This document shows positions 11,301-21,020 of a stretch of DNA of 64,000 nt, one piece after another; positions within the stretch are counted from its first letter, which is position 1, and every line of letters starts with the position of its first letter. The position numbers and the translations under genes were made by a program. The notes beneath the pieces were generated by a model, which was given only the letters and a program-made list of their open reading frames with translations, had not been told where the DNA came from and made no database searches. This stretch comes from Ustilago trichophora (Eukaryota; Basidiomycota; Ustilaginomycetes; Ustilaginales; Ustilaginaceae): contig OOIN01000039.1 in the NCBI GenBank assembly GCA_900323505.1, positions 124,001 through 188,000 of the forward strand, read 5' to 3'.

Positions 11301-11833
11301 ACTCGATCGCGTTCCAAAAAGCTCGGATCAACTTTATCCAATCCATGGCGGCCTACTCTGTCGTCTGCCACATTCTGCAAATTCGCGATCGACACAACGG
11401 AAACATGATGATCGACGGCGACGGCCATTTGGTACACATCGATTTCGGATTCCTCTTCGACATCGGTCCCGGTGGAATGCGTTTCGAACCTTACTCGTTC
11501 AAGCTGAGTCACGAGATGATCGACGTTATGGGTGGACCGAACAGTCAAGGATTCCGAATGTTTGAAGAGTTGGTGGTCAAGGCGTTCCTCGCTGCTCGTC
11601 CGTTCTGCGCCGAGATTGTGGATACGTGCAAGCTGATGCTGGGTACGGATCTGCCGAGTTTCAAAGGAATGCCTACAATCGATCGATTGAGAGACAGATT
11701 CAAACCAGAACTCACAGAGAGGGAGGCGGCTCAACATGCACAATGGTTGGTAAAGGATGCTTATGGCAACCGAAGAGCAGTGCTGTATGATAAGCTGCAG
11801 GAGGTGACGAACGATATTCCTTTCGCTCGTTGA
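5309..11833 (+). CDS. STT4: Phosphatidylinositol 4-kinase, type III alpha (STT4 family)
   Basis: A single-exon ORF of 2174 aa, starting at ACCACCATGG, a good eukaryotic start context. Most of the protein is a long helical solenoid. The C-terminal 300 residues form the PI3/PI4-kinase domain, with the catalytic loop DRHNGN at residues 2027-2032 and the metal-binding DFG at 2045-2047. The GDDCRQD motif upstream and the GPNSQGFRMFEELVVKAF segment after the activation loop are typical of PI4K alpha; the enzyme phosphorylates phosphatidylinositol to PI4P at the plasma membrane. Yeast Stt4 is about 1900 aa; this one is longer, with acidic and Ser/Asn-rich inserts in the first 450 residues (an acidic patch near residue 270 and an Asn/Gly/Ala stretch near 425-445). 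No intron is needed. Confidence is high from the kinase motifs and length. Confidence 0.95.
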   Translation: MDSLDLPTHQLILDGLALNLAEDIANVPSARSHVRSLFAQSATTSKVTTASTLFLSASAARTQISLALFASSISSASPSTEHTTHINNDEHLVPVLDDLEQLLRQLTLVDFDHEMSWSKHPLPDQLAYALVSSFLQVSINAPHHRARCVSAIFDFASKLSDALGATSGDAHTVVVKLAPLFNGLYRAIASTSFAWKLNEFARLAHVLNPIVTSTQTVRRLNEALLLLDDQSAIRHQAGRATRRAPKLATVRPTDDQSEASVDTFFSGDEDEDADLIGPDGGFTFNDNGPSAQDAQDYRISFLARYRLAGVPLSGHYILLSSIDILETALAQALAVNARPPVKHSSDSQKLGLDLDRIDPSRQSQADRFDLDSEPTDDDAEHHQSRAILAPGATKRAWDSLLRFSIQPDFSKTAPTTSAANGHADGSANGSAQQANGNGSLLSSLPLLGGTENSAAFGDVTSHSAKNSLHDLDETLYALLRASNKSFHDVQRFLLSEGLKSVEVFPELYVPEILAESLKLSALCSVARSLVGGNNIDNNVFVRIRSLLSEGAPIFDPRVQGAALQSVGVLVRNNNALALPMTRVLRHFVTSPIPIFLPNARGVSSPVLLAAARCLASCVTIAPGDDLVVSTMYNLLNYLGRDTPGGLGVGGVAGSGVSVRSGASRAITARDQVNGIPLSGSQANISARSEDQRRLINLSTITVISRLALEVGKPDVTALTISMLLQRLRNADVSAEAAILDNIVPLALAGPRSAYIDVVRALSAVSRSALTGGANRRAAVAVESAQLKLARGLGRLEERDERDSSSADENDASGGRKEIFLIELLQLFAEKGMQLQTVASSSKASAEELAELNTDLATLLPAIAAVLEHKDIHPEVQPTTEMVSLFRNMWFLSVLFGYASPSNIRNNIAADGSATSRPTSAAEAQAEIVGRSLSSISLKTPTLVPETAHNYLESDLEYNSVLKREFSNQTLDSQRKALSAVIPSHASDIRSFSYAQVTFLSTIYDLECLRSRMGRPSMVLSYFTNEGLNSSALVGAMQAIADKVIDFFIRDLGLQVNKHSLDPRVANEVKNLMLGCCHRVAKVRQVSQSILNKLVYALPSLLCDQDVVTTMLEILTLLRDGCEDEFKDEFAPTYNYVSERANVSFDLSDSYTQRNEILSQFLTKSREYLSLIMNLAPLELQGILERYLGTFDDSMLPDRSELGKSVALEYARSMPVSARKERLLPALGGWRSDASSSFIGELSAKSTYLGEMTGIHLALTKGLVELSKDPTNTMSPSSVAECRQQLAALSNEVGSRRKVLPFAELRRLLYRTAALVVALPEPDYELLHFIVSIPFLVFTPEAISTACQVWTWVIGARPEVETKIMVELTIGWAMTAKARKGIFSPNLTTKHPFLRKTEMGAFNREEITAEQEQAARLFTPHLTLIHLISSRFQAFRYRDPTMVLSLVRLLQHSGAAVDRMSTHPLAREARFTLLNFGFRLIQTSQLEGLVEHHLREALYKLGYGWFSSSPQWSFGGNRLQLSADMQVLQETLDLLQGDVVRADQHVTSFPPTLSAVRMPGGLTLQEAIKSFDEKKRLLQLLVENEYSRLSVWANPLNTASRGSDFVGSLSKSMTESNWGSFVESAWRISPVIAVQLGSRFPQSKALRSSLGRLIRSQPYKTVDNPASLKYLLDDHLHLAQKESSDLRWLSYWAAVSPVEAIDLFQPEYDNHPLLLQYAMRSLEQHPVELTFFYVPQVVQALRTDEYGYVEQFIFETSKISQLFCHQIIWNMKANSYKDDNAEEEDPMKPTLDRMVDNIVNALSGEAQDFYEREFGFFNEVTSISGKLKPYIKKSKPEKKAKIDEEMAKIKVDPGVYLPSNADGVVVDLDRKSGRPLQSHAKAPFMATFKVHREIVRPGDEGDENTPPKKTGVDVWQAAIFKVGDDCRQDVLALQVIAMFKNVYTTVGIDLYLNPYRVTATGPGCGVIDVVPNATSRDEMGRAKINHLLTFFIGKYGNPDSIAFQKARINFIQSMAAYSVVCHILQIRDRHNGNMMIDGDGHLVHIDFGFLFDIGPGGMRFEPYSFKLSHEMIDVMGGPNSQGFRMFEELVVKAFLAARPFCAEIVDTCKLMLGTDLPSFKGMPTIDRLRDRFKPELTEREAAQHAQWLVKDAYGNRRAVLYDKLQEVTNDIPFAR

Positions 11834-12127
11834 AGCGATGGGAAGGTCGTTTTCTAAAAGCAAGGTGTTGGCATTCTTTCTTTTTTTCGTAACAATTTTT
11901 CCACAGATCTCGTTGGCTCTCTTCTGCATGAGTCTGTGAGAGAAGCACGATGAACTCTGAAGATGGTGGATGAATGCCAAAAAAAAAAGATTGGATTAGA
12001 TTTCTGGAAGCGATAGATACCTACTTCTGAGGAGCAAAGGCGGCTACATGAAGCAATGAATGTGTGTGTGAGAAAGGCATTGCAAAAGAATGTCCATGTT
12101 GTGAAACAAGTGAAAGCGAAATGACGA

Positions 12128-13999
12128 CTACTGGGCAGGATTGGACCAGCCATAAGTCTGGAATCCACCACAGGGATTGGGAAGGTTGTTGTAGAAGTTT
12201 CGTACGTTTCCACCTTTACCCGGGTTAGGCATGGTGCCCGCAGCGATCATGTCGACGTAGCTGTAGAGCTGCATGAGGTTGTCGGACAGGGCCAAGACCT
12301 GAAGTTTCGAGGTGTTGGCTTTGAAGTTCCAGAAAATGGATCCGGCCGACCAGCCGTAGGTGGAGAGCTGCATCTGGAGGTAGGTCTGGGCGTAGTTGGA
12401 CGAGTTGGTGTTCTGGATCGCAGAGAACTCGCCCATGACAATGGGGACGGGGAACTGGCTTCCTGCAGAACCGTATTCGCATACAGAGGTCTGGATCTGA
12501 TCCGGTCCAGGCTCAGGGGTGGAGAACCATCCGGGGTAAGGGTGGTCTTCGTAAATGAGCATGTTGGGGTTCTTGCCCGAAACAAATGGCCTCCAGAGGT
12601 TCATCTTCTCCATGACGGTACCGGGAGCGAAACCGTTGTGGAAAGTCATGGGGATGTTGTACTTGAGGCAGGTGGCGTAACTGCGCTCGTAGTAGCTCTG
12701 GGTGATCTGGAATCGAGTCTGGTTAAGGGCCCAGTTGTCGTTGACGATACGAGGCTCGTTGACGACGCCGATCGAGTTGATGATGGAACTGTAGTTGCTG
12801 GTGGTGGCCCAGTCCAAGACATTCTTCAAGAAAGTGTCGGATCGATCCTGGTTGGTCTGCTCAAACCACTGGATGTTGGTGGTGTTGTGACCCGAGGACT
12901 GGTCACCGTTCTGCGAACCAGGCATGGCGTGAAGATCCAACATGACGTACATGCCGCGCGAGTAGCACCACTTGAGCATCTTGTTGAGCTGGTTCTTGTA
13001 CATGTCCATGTCGTTGAGATAAGGCTCGCCGGAAACGGTAGGGATGAAAGCCCAGAAGGGAATGGGGATGCGAACAATATTGACACCGCTATTCTGGAGC
13101 GTGTCCATGTCGGCTTCGGTAACCCAGCTGTTCTGGTGGTCGTTGAGTACCGAAGCGGCACGGCTGCCGAGGATCTGGGTGAAGCGGTACTCGTCCCAAG
13201 CGTTGGCGCCGCCCTGCTGAACCATCCAGTCCTCGAGCTGCCATCGCTCGAGCACGAGCCAGGAGCCGAGACTGACACCGTAAGCCTTGGTGTTGGTGTC
13301 GGTCCAGCTGTAGTGAGGGAAGGGGGTGATCTTGGGTGCCGAAGGTGCCGTCGAGGTGGGAGCGCCGTTACCACGGTTGCTGCCAGCTCCGTTGCTGTTG
13401 CTGCTGTTGCTGGCGTTGGAAGCACCGCTGTTGGAGCCCGAGCTGTCCTTATTGGTGTTGGCCGCGGCAGAGAGGTTCTTGTCGTTGGACTTTTTGGACT
13501 GCGAGATACCGACACCGGCACCGACACCGGCGGCGATGAGGACAAGCAAGACGATCAACGAGAAGAGAATGGGACGACGTCGGATAAAGTTGTGACGCTT
13601 TTTGGGAGGAAGACCACCTTCGAGACCGGCGTTGTTGGCCGGGTTGTAGCCCTGGCCACGTCGGCCTGGATATTGGTGGAAGCCAGCAGCTGCAGCCCCA
13701 GCGGCGGGACCACCTTCCTTGTTAAAGTAGTAAGTGCTGGAACGTTCGCCACGGCCACCATCTACCGACTGCAAGAGGCCCTGTGCTTGGGGGGTGTGAG
13801 CGCCGTCACGGTCGTATTTCTCGAAATTGGTGCTAGCCATCGAGTGGTGACCAAAGCTTCCTAATGTGCCTGGTGTGCCCGGACGAAGGGTCTGGAACTC
13901 TGTGTACTCTCCGGGAGGGGAAAATGTGGGGGACATGGGGTCTGGGCTGTAGTAGGCATCCGCGGCCGAGTTGGGCGCTTGTGAGCTTGGACGCGGCAT
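12128..13999 (-). CDS. Type II membrane GH5 exo-beta-1,3-glucanase
   Basis: A 623-aa single-exon protein on the minus strand. The first about 140 residues are a Pro/Gly/Ser-rich cytoplasmic tail. A basic KKRHNFIRRR stretch and a hydrophobic segment (about residues 143-165) make a signal anchor, then a Ser/Asn-rich linker (166-220) leads into the glycoside hydrolase. Motifs are GVSLGSWLVLERW at the domain start, NIVRIPIPFWAF, VVNEPRI with the acid/base Glu415, and VMGEFSA with the nucleophile Glu524. This is the fungal GH5 glucan 1,3-beta-glucosidase type, trimming beta-1,3-glucan at the cell wall from a plasma-membrane anchor. Several NXS/T sites fit a secreted location. Its stop faces the STT4 stop, 294 bp away. 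A TATTTATAG sequence (minus strand, about 14028-14036) lies roughly 30-40 bp upstream of the ATG. Confidence 0.9.
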   Translation of the reverse strand: MPRPSSQAPNSAADAYYSPDPMSPTFSPPGEYTEFQTLRPGTPGTLGSFGHHSMASTNFEKYDRDGAHTPQAQGLLQSVDGGRGERSSTYYFNKEGGPAAGAAAAGFHQYPGRRGQGYNPANNAGLEGGLPPKKRHNFIRRRPILFSLIVLLVLIAAGVGAGVGISQSKKSNDKNLSAAANTNKDSSGSNSGASNASNSSNSNGAGSNRGNGAPTSTAPSAPKITPFPHYSWTDTNTKAYGVSLGSWLVLERWQLEDWMVQQGGANAWDEYRFTQILGSRAASVLNDHQNSWVTEADMDTLQNSGVNIVRIPIPFWAFIPTVSGEPYLNDMDMYKNQLNKMLKWCYSRGMYVMLDLHAMPGSQNGDQSSGHNTTNIQWFEQTNQDRSDTFLKNVLDWATTSNYSSIINSIGVVNEPRIVNDNWALNQTRFQITQSYYERSYATCLKYNIPMTFHNGFAPGTVMEKMNLWRPFVSGKNPNMLIYEDHPYPGWFSTPEPGPDQIQTSVCEYGSAGSQFPVPIVMGEFSAIQNTNSSNYAQTYLQMQLSTYGWSAGSIFWNFKANTSKLQVLALSDNLMQLYSYVDMIAAGTMPNPGKGGNVRNFYNNLPNPCGGFQTYGWSNPAQ

Positions 14000-14491
14000 G
14001 TTGTATGATATGATGTGCGCTGGGTGGCTATAAATAGAGCAGACGCGGGGAGTAGCGCCGAGCTAGATGGAGACGTCGAGATTGAAATGAGTTGATGCAG
14101 AAATGTTAAACAAGTTGCTGATGTTTGGAGCAATGCTGTTTGGTGAGAGAGACAAATGCAACGAGCGCCGAACTAGAAGCGAAAAACAAGTGCAGAAGCC
14201 AAAGAGATTGAATGGATGGGGTTTGTTGGTGAAGAGAATAGGAAATGACACTCCAAGACGAGGATGAGACGGAAGTGAGAGGGTAGATGGAAGGAGGGAA
14301 GGAAAGGAGGATGAAAGAGAGAAAGGATAATGAGGATGGGGGAAGCGAAGGATAGGGAGGATTGAAAAAGGAGAGAGGATGGACGGAGCTAGGAATTGAG
14401 GGGGAAGGGGCAAAGGACAGGGAGGCAAGGGGAGGAGAAAGAGGAGAGAGAGCTTGGCATTGAGAGCTGGAAGGCAAAGCAAAGACGCAGG

Positions 14492-14536
14492 GAGAGAGAG
14501 AGAGAGAGAGAGTGTGTGTGTGTGTGTGTGTGTGTG
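14492..14536. repeat. Compound (GA)n(GT)n microsatellite
   Basis: An uninterrupted run of GA (14492-14512) passes into GT (14512-14536). It is mirrored by a CA then CT run at about 14713-14740 roughly 200 bp downstream, so the two can pair as an imperfect inverted repeat. Confidence 0.9.
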
Positions 14537-15058
14537 CGATGAACCGATGGTTGAGGATGGGAGATCCCGCTGCTGTGCTCAAGGATAGCCGCCCACGAGT
14601 TACAGTCCATGGTCGGACAAGATTCACACGGCTTGTCAACACGGAGAGGAAGAGAAGAGAGGCAAAGCGGAGTACCGCCATCGGTAAGCGGCGCCGGGCC
14701 AGCACCTAAAAAAACACACACACACACACTCTCTCTCTCTCCTAGGAGTAACTGTACTGTACAGGTGAGACGGGAGAGGGAGAGACAGACACAAAAGCAG
14801 AGCTGTCAGGATCGAGGGGATCACGAGAAGCGGAGATGGAAAAAGAAAACAGGCTTCGAAACTGCGGCTTGTCAGCATGGGGGAGCGACGGAAACGAAAA
14901 AGGGGCGGTGATGGTCTCAGAAAGGCAAAGACAACAACGGCTTAGCCTAGCTACCACACACAACCAAAACCAAAAGCGAAGGGCAAATCGTTGACGCAGT
15001 TCCGATGGAAGGCGTGGCTTTTCAACCCTTTCTTCACAAGCGAACACAAGGCGACACA

Positions 15059-15080
15059 TTTTTTTTTTTTTTTTTTTTTT
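15059..15080. repeat. Poly(T) tract, 22 bases
   Basis: Homopolymer of 22 T, followed by AAATAAG. It lies within the gene-free interval with no gene assigned on either side. Confidence 0.9.
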
Positions 15081-17852
15081 AAATAAGATTGAGTTTTGAG
15101 GGTTGTTGACTGTAAAGCACCCGCATCACAGCTGCACGGGAGCACTAAGACGACGCGTTCCCAGCCACCACTTTTCAAGCGTGTTGTTTCGTTTCTCCCG
15201 ATACACACTTTGGGCAGCACTGGCATTCAGAGCGACTACAGTAGCACAAGTTCGTCAGAGCTCATCGTCCAACCCTCTGAGATCAAGGACAAACGATGTT
15301 GGATATGCGATTATAGTTGCGCGAGGCAGGGAGAAAAGAGAGAAATGCTTGGCTCAGACAACGGAAGGGAGTGGAAATACGATGGTAAGAGGTTCAACAC
15401 CAGCCAATCGCCACTTTTCACATAGCTAAGCGAGAATACAACTACAGTACCTCTCCAATCCCAATACAATACGGTCCCCGGCTCAAGTGCACTTAGCAAG
15501 CAACACACAAAAAGGATTTTCCGCAGCGGCCAATCGTCGCTTCTTGAGTATGGTTGTCCAAACAGACCAAGAGGCCAACTTGATGTGCTGTGTACAGTAC
15601 ACTCCGCCAAAGTGGTTCAATCACGTTTTTTCGCTCATTGTATGCACAACGCAGAAACTCGACCACAGGAACAAGGCACTGCTGCAGAAAGGTTTCCACC
15701 TCAGCTAAACCGTAAGAATGGTGCGTGATCACCACCACCACCTTGCAGCAGCAGAAGCTAAAGTGGCGTTCCATTCCGTTGAAAGAAGTCGTATCGGTGC
15801 CTGGATCCGTCTGTATACAGTAGTACATGCCTTTCTCACAAGTGCCGTCTCTTGGCAGAGTGTTGATTTGGATGCGACCTTGTGGACAACCAGCATTTCT
15901 GTTTCTTTTCCCTTTTCTTTACAAAAACTCAAAACTCCAAGCACTAAACTCTGCGATGATGCACTCGCGCAGCTCTCTTTTCCCGTTGGACGATTCACAC
16001 GAGCCTCTTTTTTTTTTTTCTCTTCTTCTTTTCTGCTCTGGCTGTTCATGGGCGACCGGAGTTCCGCGTCCCTAGTCAAAACTGCATACACGTAAACGGG
16101 TCAGCACAGCGATGGATCGGTATCGTTTGCGTTGCACAGATTTTCCGCTGTTCACAGCATCATCTCGTCCGACTCTGGGATTCCGCAAGATCAAGCATGA
16201 TGCCGTCAAGAAAGAGAAGATCGAACAACAGCATTCCACCAACTTTGACAATCCTGTCGATCCGTATCAAGTGTGCCAAGACTGGATGTGGGGTTGGGCA
16301 TCATGAACTTGTTCCTGGATTGCTTACGGTATCAAGATGAAAAAACAAAACAAAACAAACACCTCTTTTTCATAGCTGTTCTTTTTTTAAAAAAAATATA
16401 TATTACAGTTCAAACCCGCACTACACACTCCAAGTTCGAGTTCAAGTGCAGACTCGATGTTTGTTCGGAATCTTGATTAGCTACTGGTCTGTCTATGGGA
16501 CCAACCTTGTTGCTCAGTAGGACTCCCTTGCGGTGTTTTGTGTATGTGAGTTGACCGAAACGAGCTGAATAAAAATAAACATAAAAATAAACCAAAAACA
16601 CGCTGTCTATTGTACTGTACCTGTACTGTACTGTACGGTATTCTGTCTGTGCTGTACACTACCCGATCTGTCAATCGGCGTCGGAAATGGAATTTGCGAC
16701 GTTCCAAGAAAGAACATACAACACATACAGACACATGCACCAAACATCAAACAAAGGGGGCGGACCCTTGGCTTGCTTTGCTCTTGCGTCCCTGCTGCAC
16801 ACTTTCTGCCGCTCCAAGTTGCTGTACAGAGTCGCTTACTGCAAACCACGCACCACTTTGCGCTTCCCGTTGATGCATCAGCAGCACCCACTTACACGCA
16901 CACATGCGCGGTCAACTCGGATCGCAACCGTGCTGTTCCCTGACGCTTTGATATGACTCCGCTTTCGCTTGCCTTGCTCACATGTGTCCCGTGGTGAGCG
17001 GTTTAAAGCGTCCACCTCGAAGGTCTTTCCGAGCCTACGGATTGCTCTCTGCGGTTCGGTCATGGTCAACGAGATCTCTGTCAACGTGATACGCTTGCAG
17101 ATCAGCCACCACTAAAGCAGCATTTTCGGGACCACCACACCTCCTTACCCTGATAGCATACGCCACGCTCGGCTAACATTTTTAGACCCGTTCTACTCGA
17201 GACTCTGAGCTAGAGTATCATGTGGCGCTGGCATTCCTCATCCCTATCCTGTCTCGCAAAAGAGTTACTGTACTGTACTTTGTGTACGCCAAGCCTGCCG
17301 AACAGAACAGCCATCGACAGCAATCTCGTCTGATCCCGCCCACTTCGCAACGCCCAACAGGTCTCACTCTGTTGGATGCCAAGAACTCCACGGACCTTTT
17401 TACCCCATCAAACCCACAACACGCACACACACGCGCTTAGTTAGTGTAGAAAACAGCGATGCAAACGTGACCTCTTCCCCGCACATCGCGTATAGGTAAG
17501 CTGTCACAACGTGCTGCACATCGAGCTCTGCTGTGCGGAACCGTTCCCATGAATCGGCAGCGCTTCCGATCTTGCCATGCTCGCATAAGGTGTCTATGTT
17601 GGTGCGATTTGATCAAACATGTTAGAGTGTCTTCCTTCACAGTTTTTTTTTTGGATCTCTGTCAGATCGCAACTTGGGCTCAGCCTCTGCACGGACCCTG
17701 CCGCCTTTGCCTCCACTCTCTGTGCAGAGAGCAACACTTTTTCTGAAACTGGACCAGCCAACCATTCTTCATATCAGACGACATAAAACTCACTCCCATC
17801 CCCACATCGCCACACTCTACATTTTCTCCCATCAGCAACCGACCCACGCAAA

Positions 17853-19222
17853 ATGACAACAGCGCAATGGCCCGGTCGATACGACCACATCGATCGAATC
17901 CTCGACAGACCCGGTCCATCCACCGATCAAGCCTTCCAAGCAGGCACTCCTGTAAAGACCTTCCTCCGCACCCACTCCAAGATCCTCGTCATCGGTGCGG
18001 GCGGCCTCGGATGCGAAATCCTCTCCAATCTCGCACTCTCCGGCTTCAACGACATCCACATCATCGACATGGACACCATCGACGTCTCCAATCTCAACCG
18101 ACAATTCCTCTTTCGTGACAAAGACGTGGGCAGAAGCAAGGCCGAGGTAGCGGCCGAGTTTGTACAGCGCCGAGTACCAGGTGTCAAAATCACTCCTTAC
18201 CACGGAAAGATTCAGGACAAGGACGAAAAGTACTATATGCAGTTCAACATTGTCATCTGTGGCTTGGATTCGGTAGAGGCCAGAAGGTGGATCAACGCGA
18301 CACTGGTCAACATAGTAGATGAGGACGAGCCAGAGTCGTTGAAGCCACTGATCGACGGTGGTACAGAAGGGTTCAAGGGTCAGGCGAGGGTCATTTTGCC
18401 CACTATAACCAGTTGCTACGAGTGCAGTCTAGATATGCTCAACAAACAAACTACCTATCCGATTTGCACCATAGCAAACACACCCAGGTTGCCAGAACAT
18501 TGCATCGAGTGGGCGAGCGTGCTCGAATGGCCGCGTGTCTTTGGCGGTAAGCATCTCTCCCTTCCCCTCCTCTCTATTTGTTTTTTTTCCGACCAGACTT
18601 ACTCAACCGACTTCTTCTCACCTTTCCTCTTTCGACACACGCAGAAAAGAAACTCGACAACGACAACCCGGACCACATTTCCTGGCTCCAAACCGTCGCC
18701 TCCACCCGCGCCGCCACATTCGGCATCACCGGCGTCACCTACACCCTCACCCAAGGCGTCGTTAAAAACATCATTCCCGCCATCGCCTCCACCAACGCCA
18801 TCATCGCCTCCGCCTGCGTCCTCGAAGCTTTCAAATTCGCCACCACCTCTGCGCCCTACCTCAACAACTACATGATGTTTACCGGAAACGACAGCGTCTA
18901 CACGTACACTTTCGAGCATGAGAAACGACCCGACTGCCCTGTCTGCGGAGGCGAATCTCGAATCCTCGAATTCAACGCAGAGCAAGACAAGCTCGAAAAC
19001 GTCATCGAGCTACTGGCGGAAATGTCGGATCTGCAGATCAAAAAACCGAGTCTAAGCATCGCTGGCAAGCCACTCTACTACCAGGCTCCCAAGCAGTTGG
19101 AGGAAGCGACGAGGGGGAATTTGGGAAAATTGTTGAGGGATGTGTGTAAGGATGGAGATGAGATTACGGTGACGGATGCGAGGTTGCCATTTACACTTGG
19201 GATTGTTGTCAAGTTTGTTTGA
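17853..19222 (+). CDS. UBA3: NEDD8-activating enzyme E1 catalytic subunit (UBA3), two exons
   Basis: Exon 1 is 17853-18546 and exon 2 is 18645-19222, with a 98-nt intron (GTAAGC donor, CGCAG acceptor). The spliced length is 1272 nt, giving 423 aa. The N-terminal half is the ThiF/E1 adenylation fold: nucleotide-binding VIGAGGLGCEILSNL, then DMDTIDVSNLNRQFLFR. The catalytic Cys is in PICTIANTPRLPEHCIEW (Cys205), the UBA3 signature, and Cys pairs (YEC and CPVC) suit the structural zinc. The C-terminal approximately 100 residues match the position of the E2-binding ubiquitin-like domain. The product should pair with an APPBP1/ULA1 subunit, activate NEDD8/Rub1 and pass it to UBC12. Length lies between yeast (299 aa) and human (463 aa) UBA3. 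The stop is only 45 bp from the stop of the convergent hydrolase gene. Confidence 0.93.
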
Positions 19223-19267
19223 TGTCAGGGCAAAATATGCATGACTTTGACAGACCAAGATCGTGTG

Positions 19268-21020
19268 TTACGCAGCAGTGGTGACGTTGATCCCGAAGAG
19301 GCGTGCTAGAGCACCGTTCGATGTCACCCTTGATTTAAAAAAAGAGCTCTCGAGTGTCAGTATACTCTTTCGCTTCCAACAGTCCAACTTCGAATGGACA
19401 GAAAAAGGCGGGAGGAAAACTTACATGGTTCGACCGTCATGCTTTGCACCTGCTATCCAGTCTACAGACCACTTTCTTTTCCCTCTGAACCCTGCTCTCA
19501 TCTGCATCGCCTCCAGGTGGCCATGGTAATTTCGTGCCCTTTCGGCGCGGTCAGCCCCTTTTTCCCGCGCAGAAAGAGCTTTCGTCAGTATCGTCACCAT
19601 CCCCAAAAAAGGGGGGAAAGAGGATACCCACCTTGAGCTATAGCCTCCAATCGATCGTCTCCAACACCTCTATCTTTCTCCCCGTGAACGAAGTGTATCT
19701 TTCGTTGTAGCATCTGTAAGAGATAGAATTCGGGGTCTTGACTGAGCCCTGGATAGGGGAGTTTGTTCTGGATTGCTTCAAAGCCGTCTGATGGGCGGGG
19801 TCAAAGTTGGTTAAGACGTTGATCTTGGAAAAGAAAGGAGGAAGGGTGGGCTCTGATAGACTTACACTTGTACTCGTTCATGCCCTATCCTCCAGTCATC
19901 CCATGCCAGACAGAGGTGCTTTTGATCAGCTCAAGCTCGACCACACGATAGAGAGAGAGAGAGAGAGAGAGAGAGGAAGAGATACAGATGAAAACAGGCT
20001 ATACTCACCGGCGCGGGAGGACCTGCTCGATCCGAGCTAAAGTAAAGATAGCTGGCGGGATTCATAGCCACCCACACCACTTCAACGTTGCTTCCCTTTG
20101 GCGGCGGTGGTACGGCTGAGCTCAAGATAGAGTGTCGGTGCACTAGCTGCGCTCCCATACTGTGACCTGCTACTCGACCTACTCATCCACAGCGTCTGGT
20201 CAAATCGATCAGTACATGCGCTTCATTTCTATACCTCTCTCGGGTGGAAGGGATGGACTTACACAACACGATCCTTTGAAGGCAGGCGTACTGTTTCGAA
20301 TGCAAAAAGTGGCCCAGGATAGCGTCGAGTGCTTCGAAAGACGACAAACCCCCATCTGAGTGACCTCTCGGTCGATTGCTTGGAGATCCTTCGCCCCACT
20401 GTTTCACATATAAGACCGAAGATGTGTGCAAACATCGAAAAGCAGGTTGTAGGAAATGATGCGAAAAAAAAAGGGGACGGAGAGAGGAAGCAGGTTGTTC
20501 TTACCCCATTGCCTTTCCACACAAGCAACGCGGAAGACCCTTTAAAAGCGGGGAACTTGTCCTTGTCAAGCCCGTTGAACTGCTCCATCGAAACAATCTC
20601 ATCGTCAGTACTCATATTAGAACCTCGAGAAGGTCAAAAGATGCGAGGGGTACTCACGAACTGCGGTGAGACAGTCAAGATCCTCCTCTGATGTTGAATG
20701 GGTAGCTTTGCGCGTGCTGCTGCTATGTCTGTGTATGCTACGTTTGCTTCCCTCTCTATTGTTTTATGTTTGCATGTGAGAAGAAGATAAGGATTTTGGG
20801 TCAGCATGTTGTCTTTTGATAGTGCGTGAAAAAGTGCAGCGAAAGATAGGAGGGGAGACTTACCTCTACCATGCACATGTACGACAACCTGCTCGATTGT
20901 TTCTCTGCTCTCCCGACCTGCAGAGACTCGATCATCAACGTATAACGGAAGCTCAACCGTCCGCCCTATGCTGCTTGAATGCCAGGTGAGGAGCCCAAGC
21001 GTGCTGCCTTCCACTGTCAT
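19268..21020 (-). CDS. Alpha/beta hydrolase-fold protein, nine exons
   Basis: Assembled by hand on the minus strand. Exons: 21020-20864, 20755-20658, 20579-20505, 20398-20263, 20169-20009, 19884-19866 (only 19 nt), 19787-19632, 19557-19425, 19328-19268. All introns have GT-AG ends, several with CTGAC branch sites, and lengths of 74-124 nt. The spliced frame is 996 nt (331 aa) with no internal stop, and a TAA lies two codons upstream of the ATG in frame. Features of the hydrolase fold: VVVHVHGRER (oxyanion region), GHSMG with nucleophile Ser159, FVHGEKDRG with Asp254, and GAKHDG with His307. The family is widespread in fungi but has no assigned substrate, so only hydrolase activity is proposed. 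The transcript tail almost certainly overlaps that of UBA3. The start could lie further upstream if another intron exists. Confidence 0.82.
19950..19974. repeat. (GA)n microsatellite inside intron 5 of the hydrolase gene
   Basis: About twelve GA units. On the coding (minus) strand this is a CT run lying between the donor at 20008 and the acceptor at 19885, where it may serve as an extended polypyrimidine tract. This intron is the longest of the gene, 124 nt. Confidence 0.8.

Larger units (their letters stand above)
14000..17852. other. Long gene-free interval between the GH5 gene and UBA3
   Basis: 3.85 kb flanked by two divergently transcribed genes. Both strands carry only short, compositionally biased ORFs with no recognisable domain and no convincing exon chain. 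The interval contains GA and GT repeats, a 22-base T run, purine-rich DNA (14230-14520) and several TGTACTGTAC-type motifs (14751, 15591, 16611, 17266). No tRNA or other structured RNA was recognised by eye. It may hold long 5' leaders or regulatory DNA of the two flanking genes. Confidence 0.5.

Noticed and set aside
8564..11980. Minus-strand ORFs of 555 and 512 codons
   Set aside because: They lie wholly antisense to STT4, which has strong family support, and show no conserved domain.
12542..13864. 440-aa plus-strand ORF
   Set aside because: It is antisense to the GH5 gene in a GC-rich frame, and its Val/Gly-rich sequence has no motif.
15096..16095. ORFs of about 110-125 codons in the gene-free interval
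   Set aside because: No start context, no domain and no splice pattern linking them; likely random.
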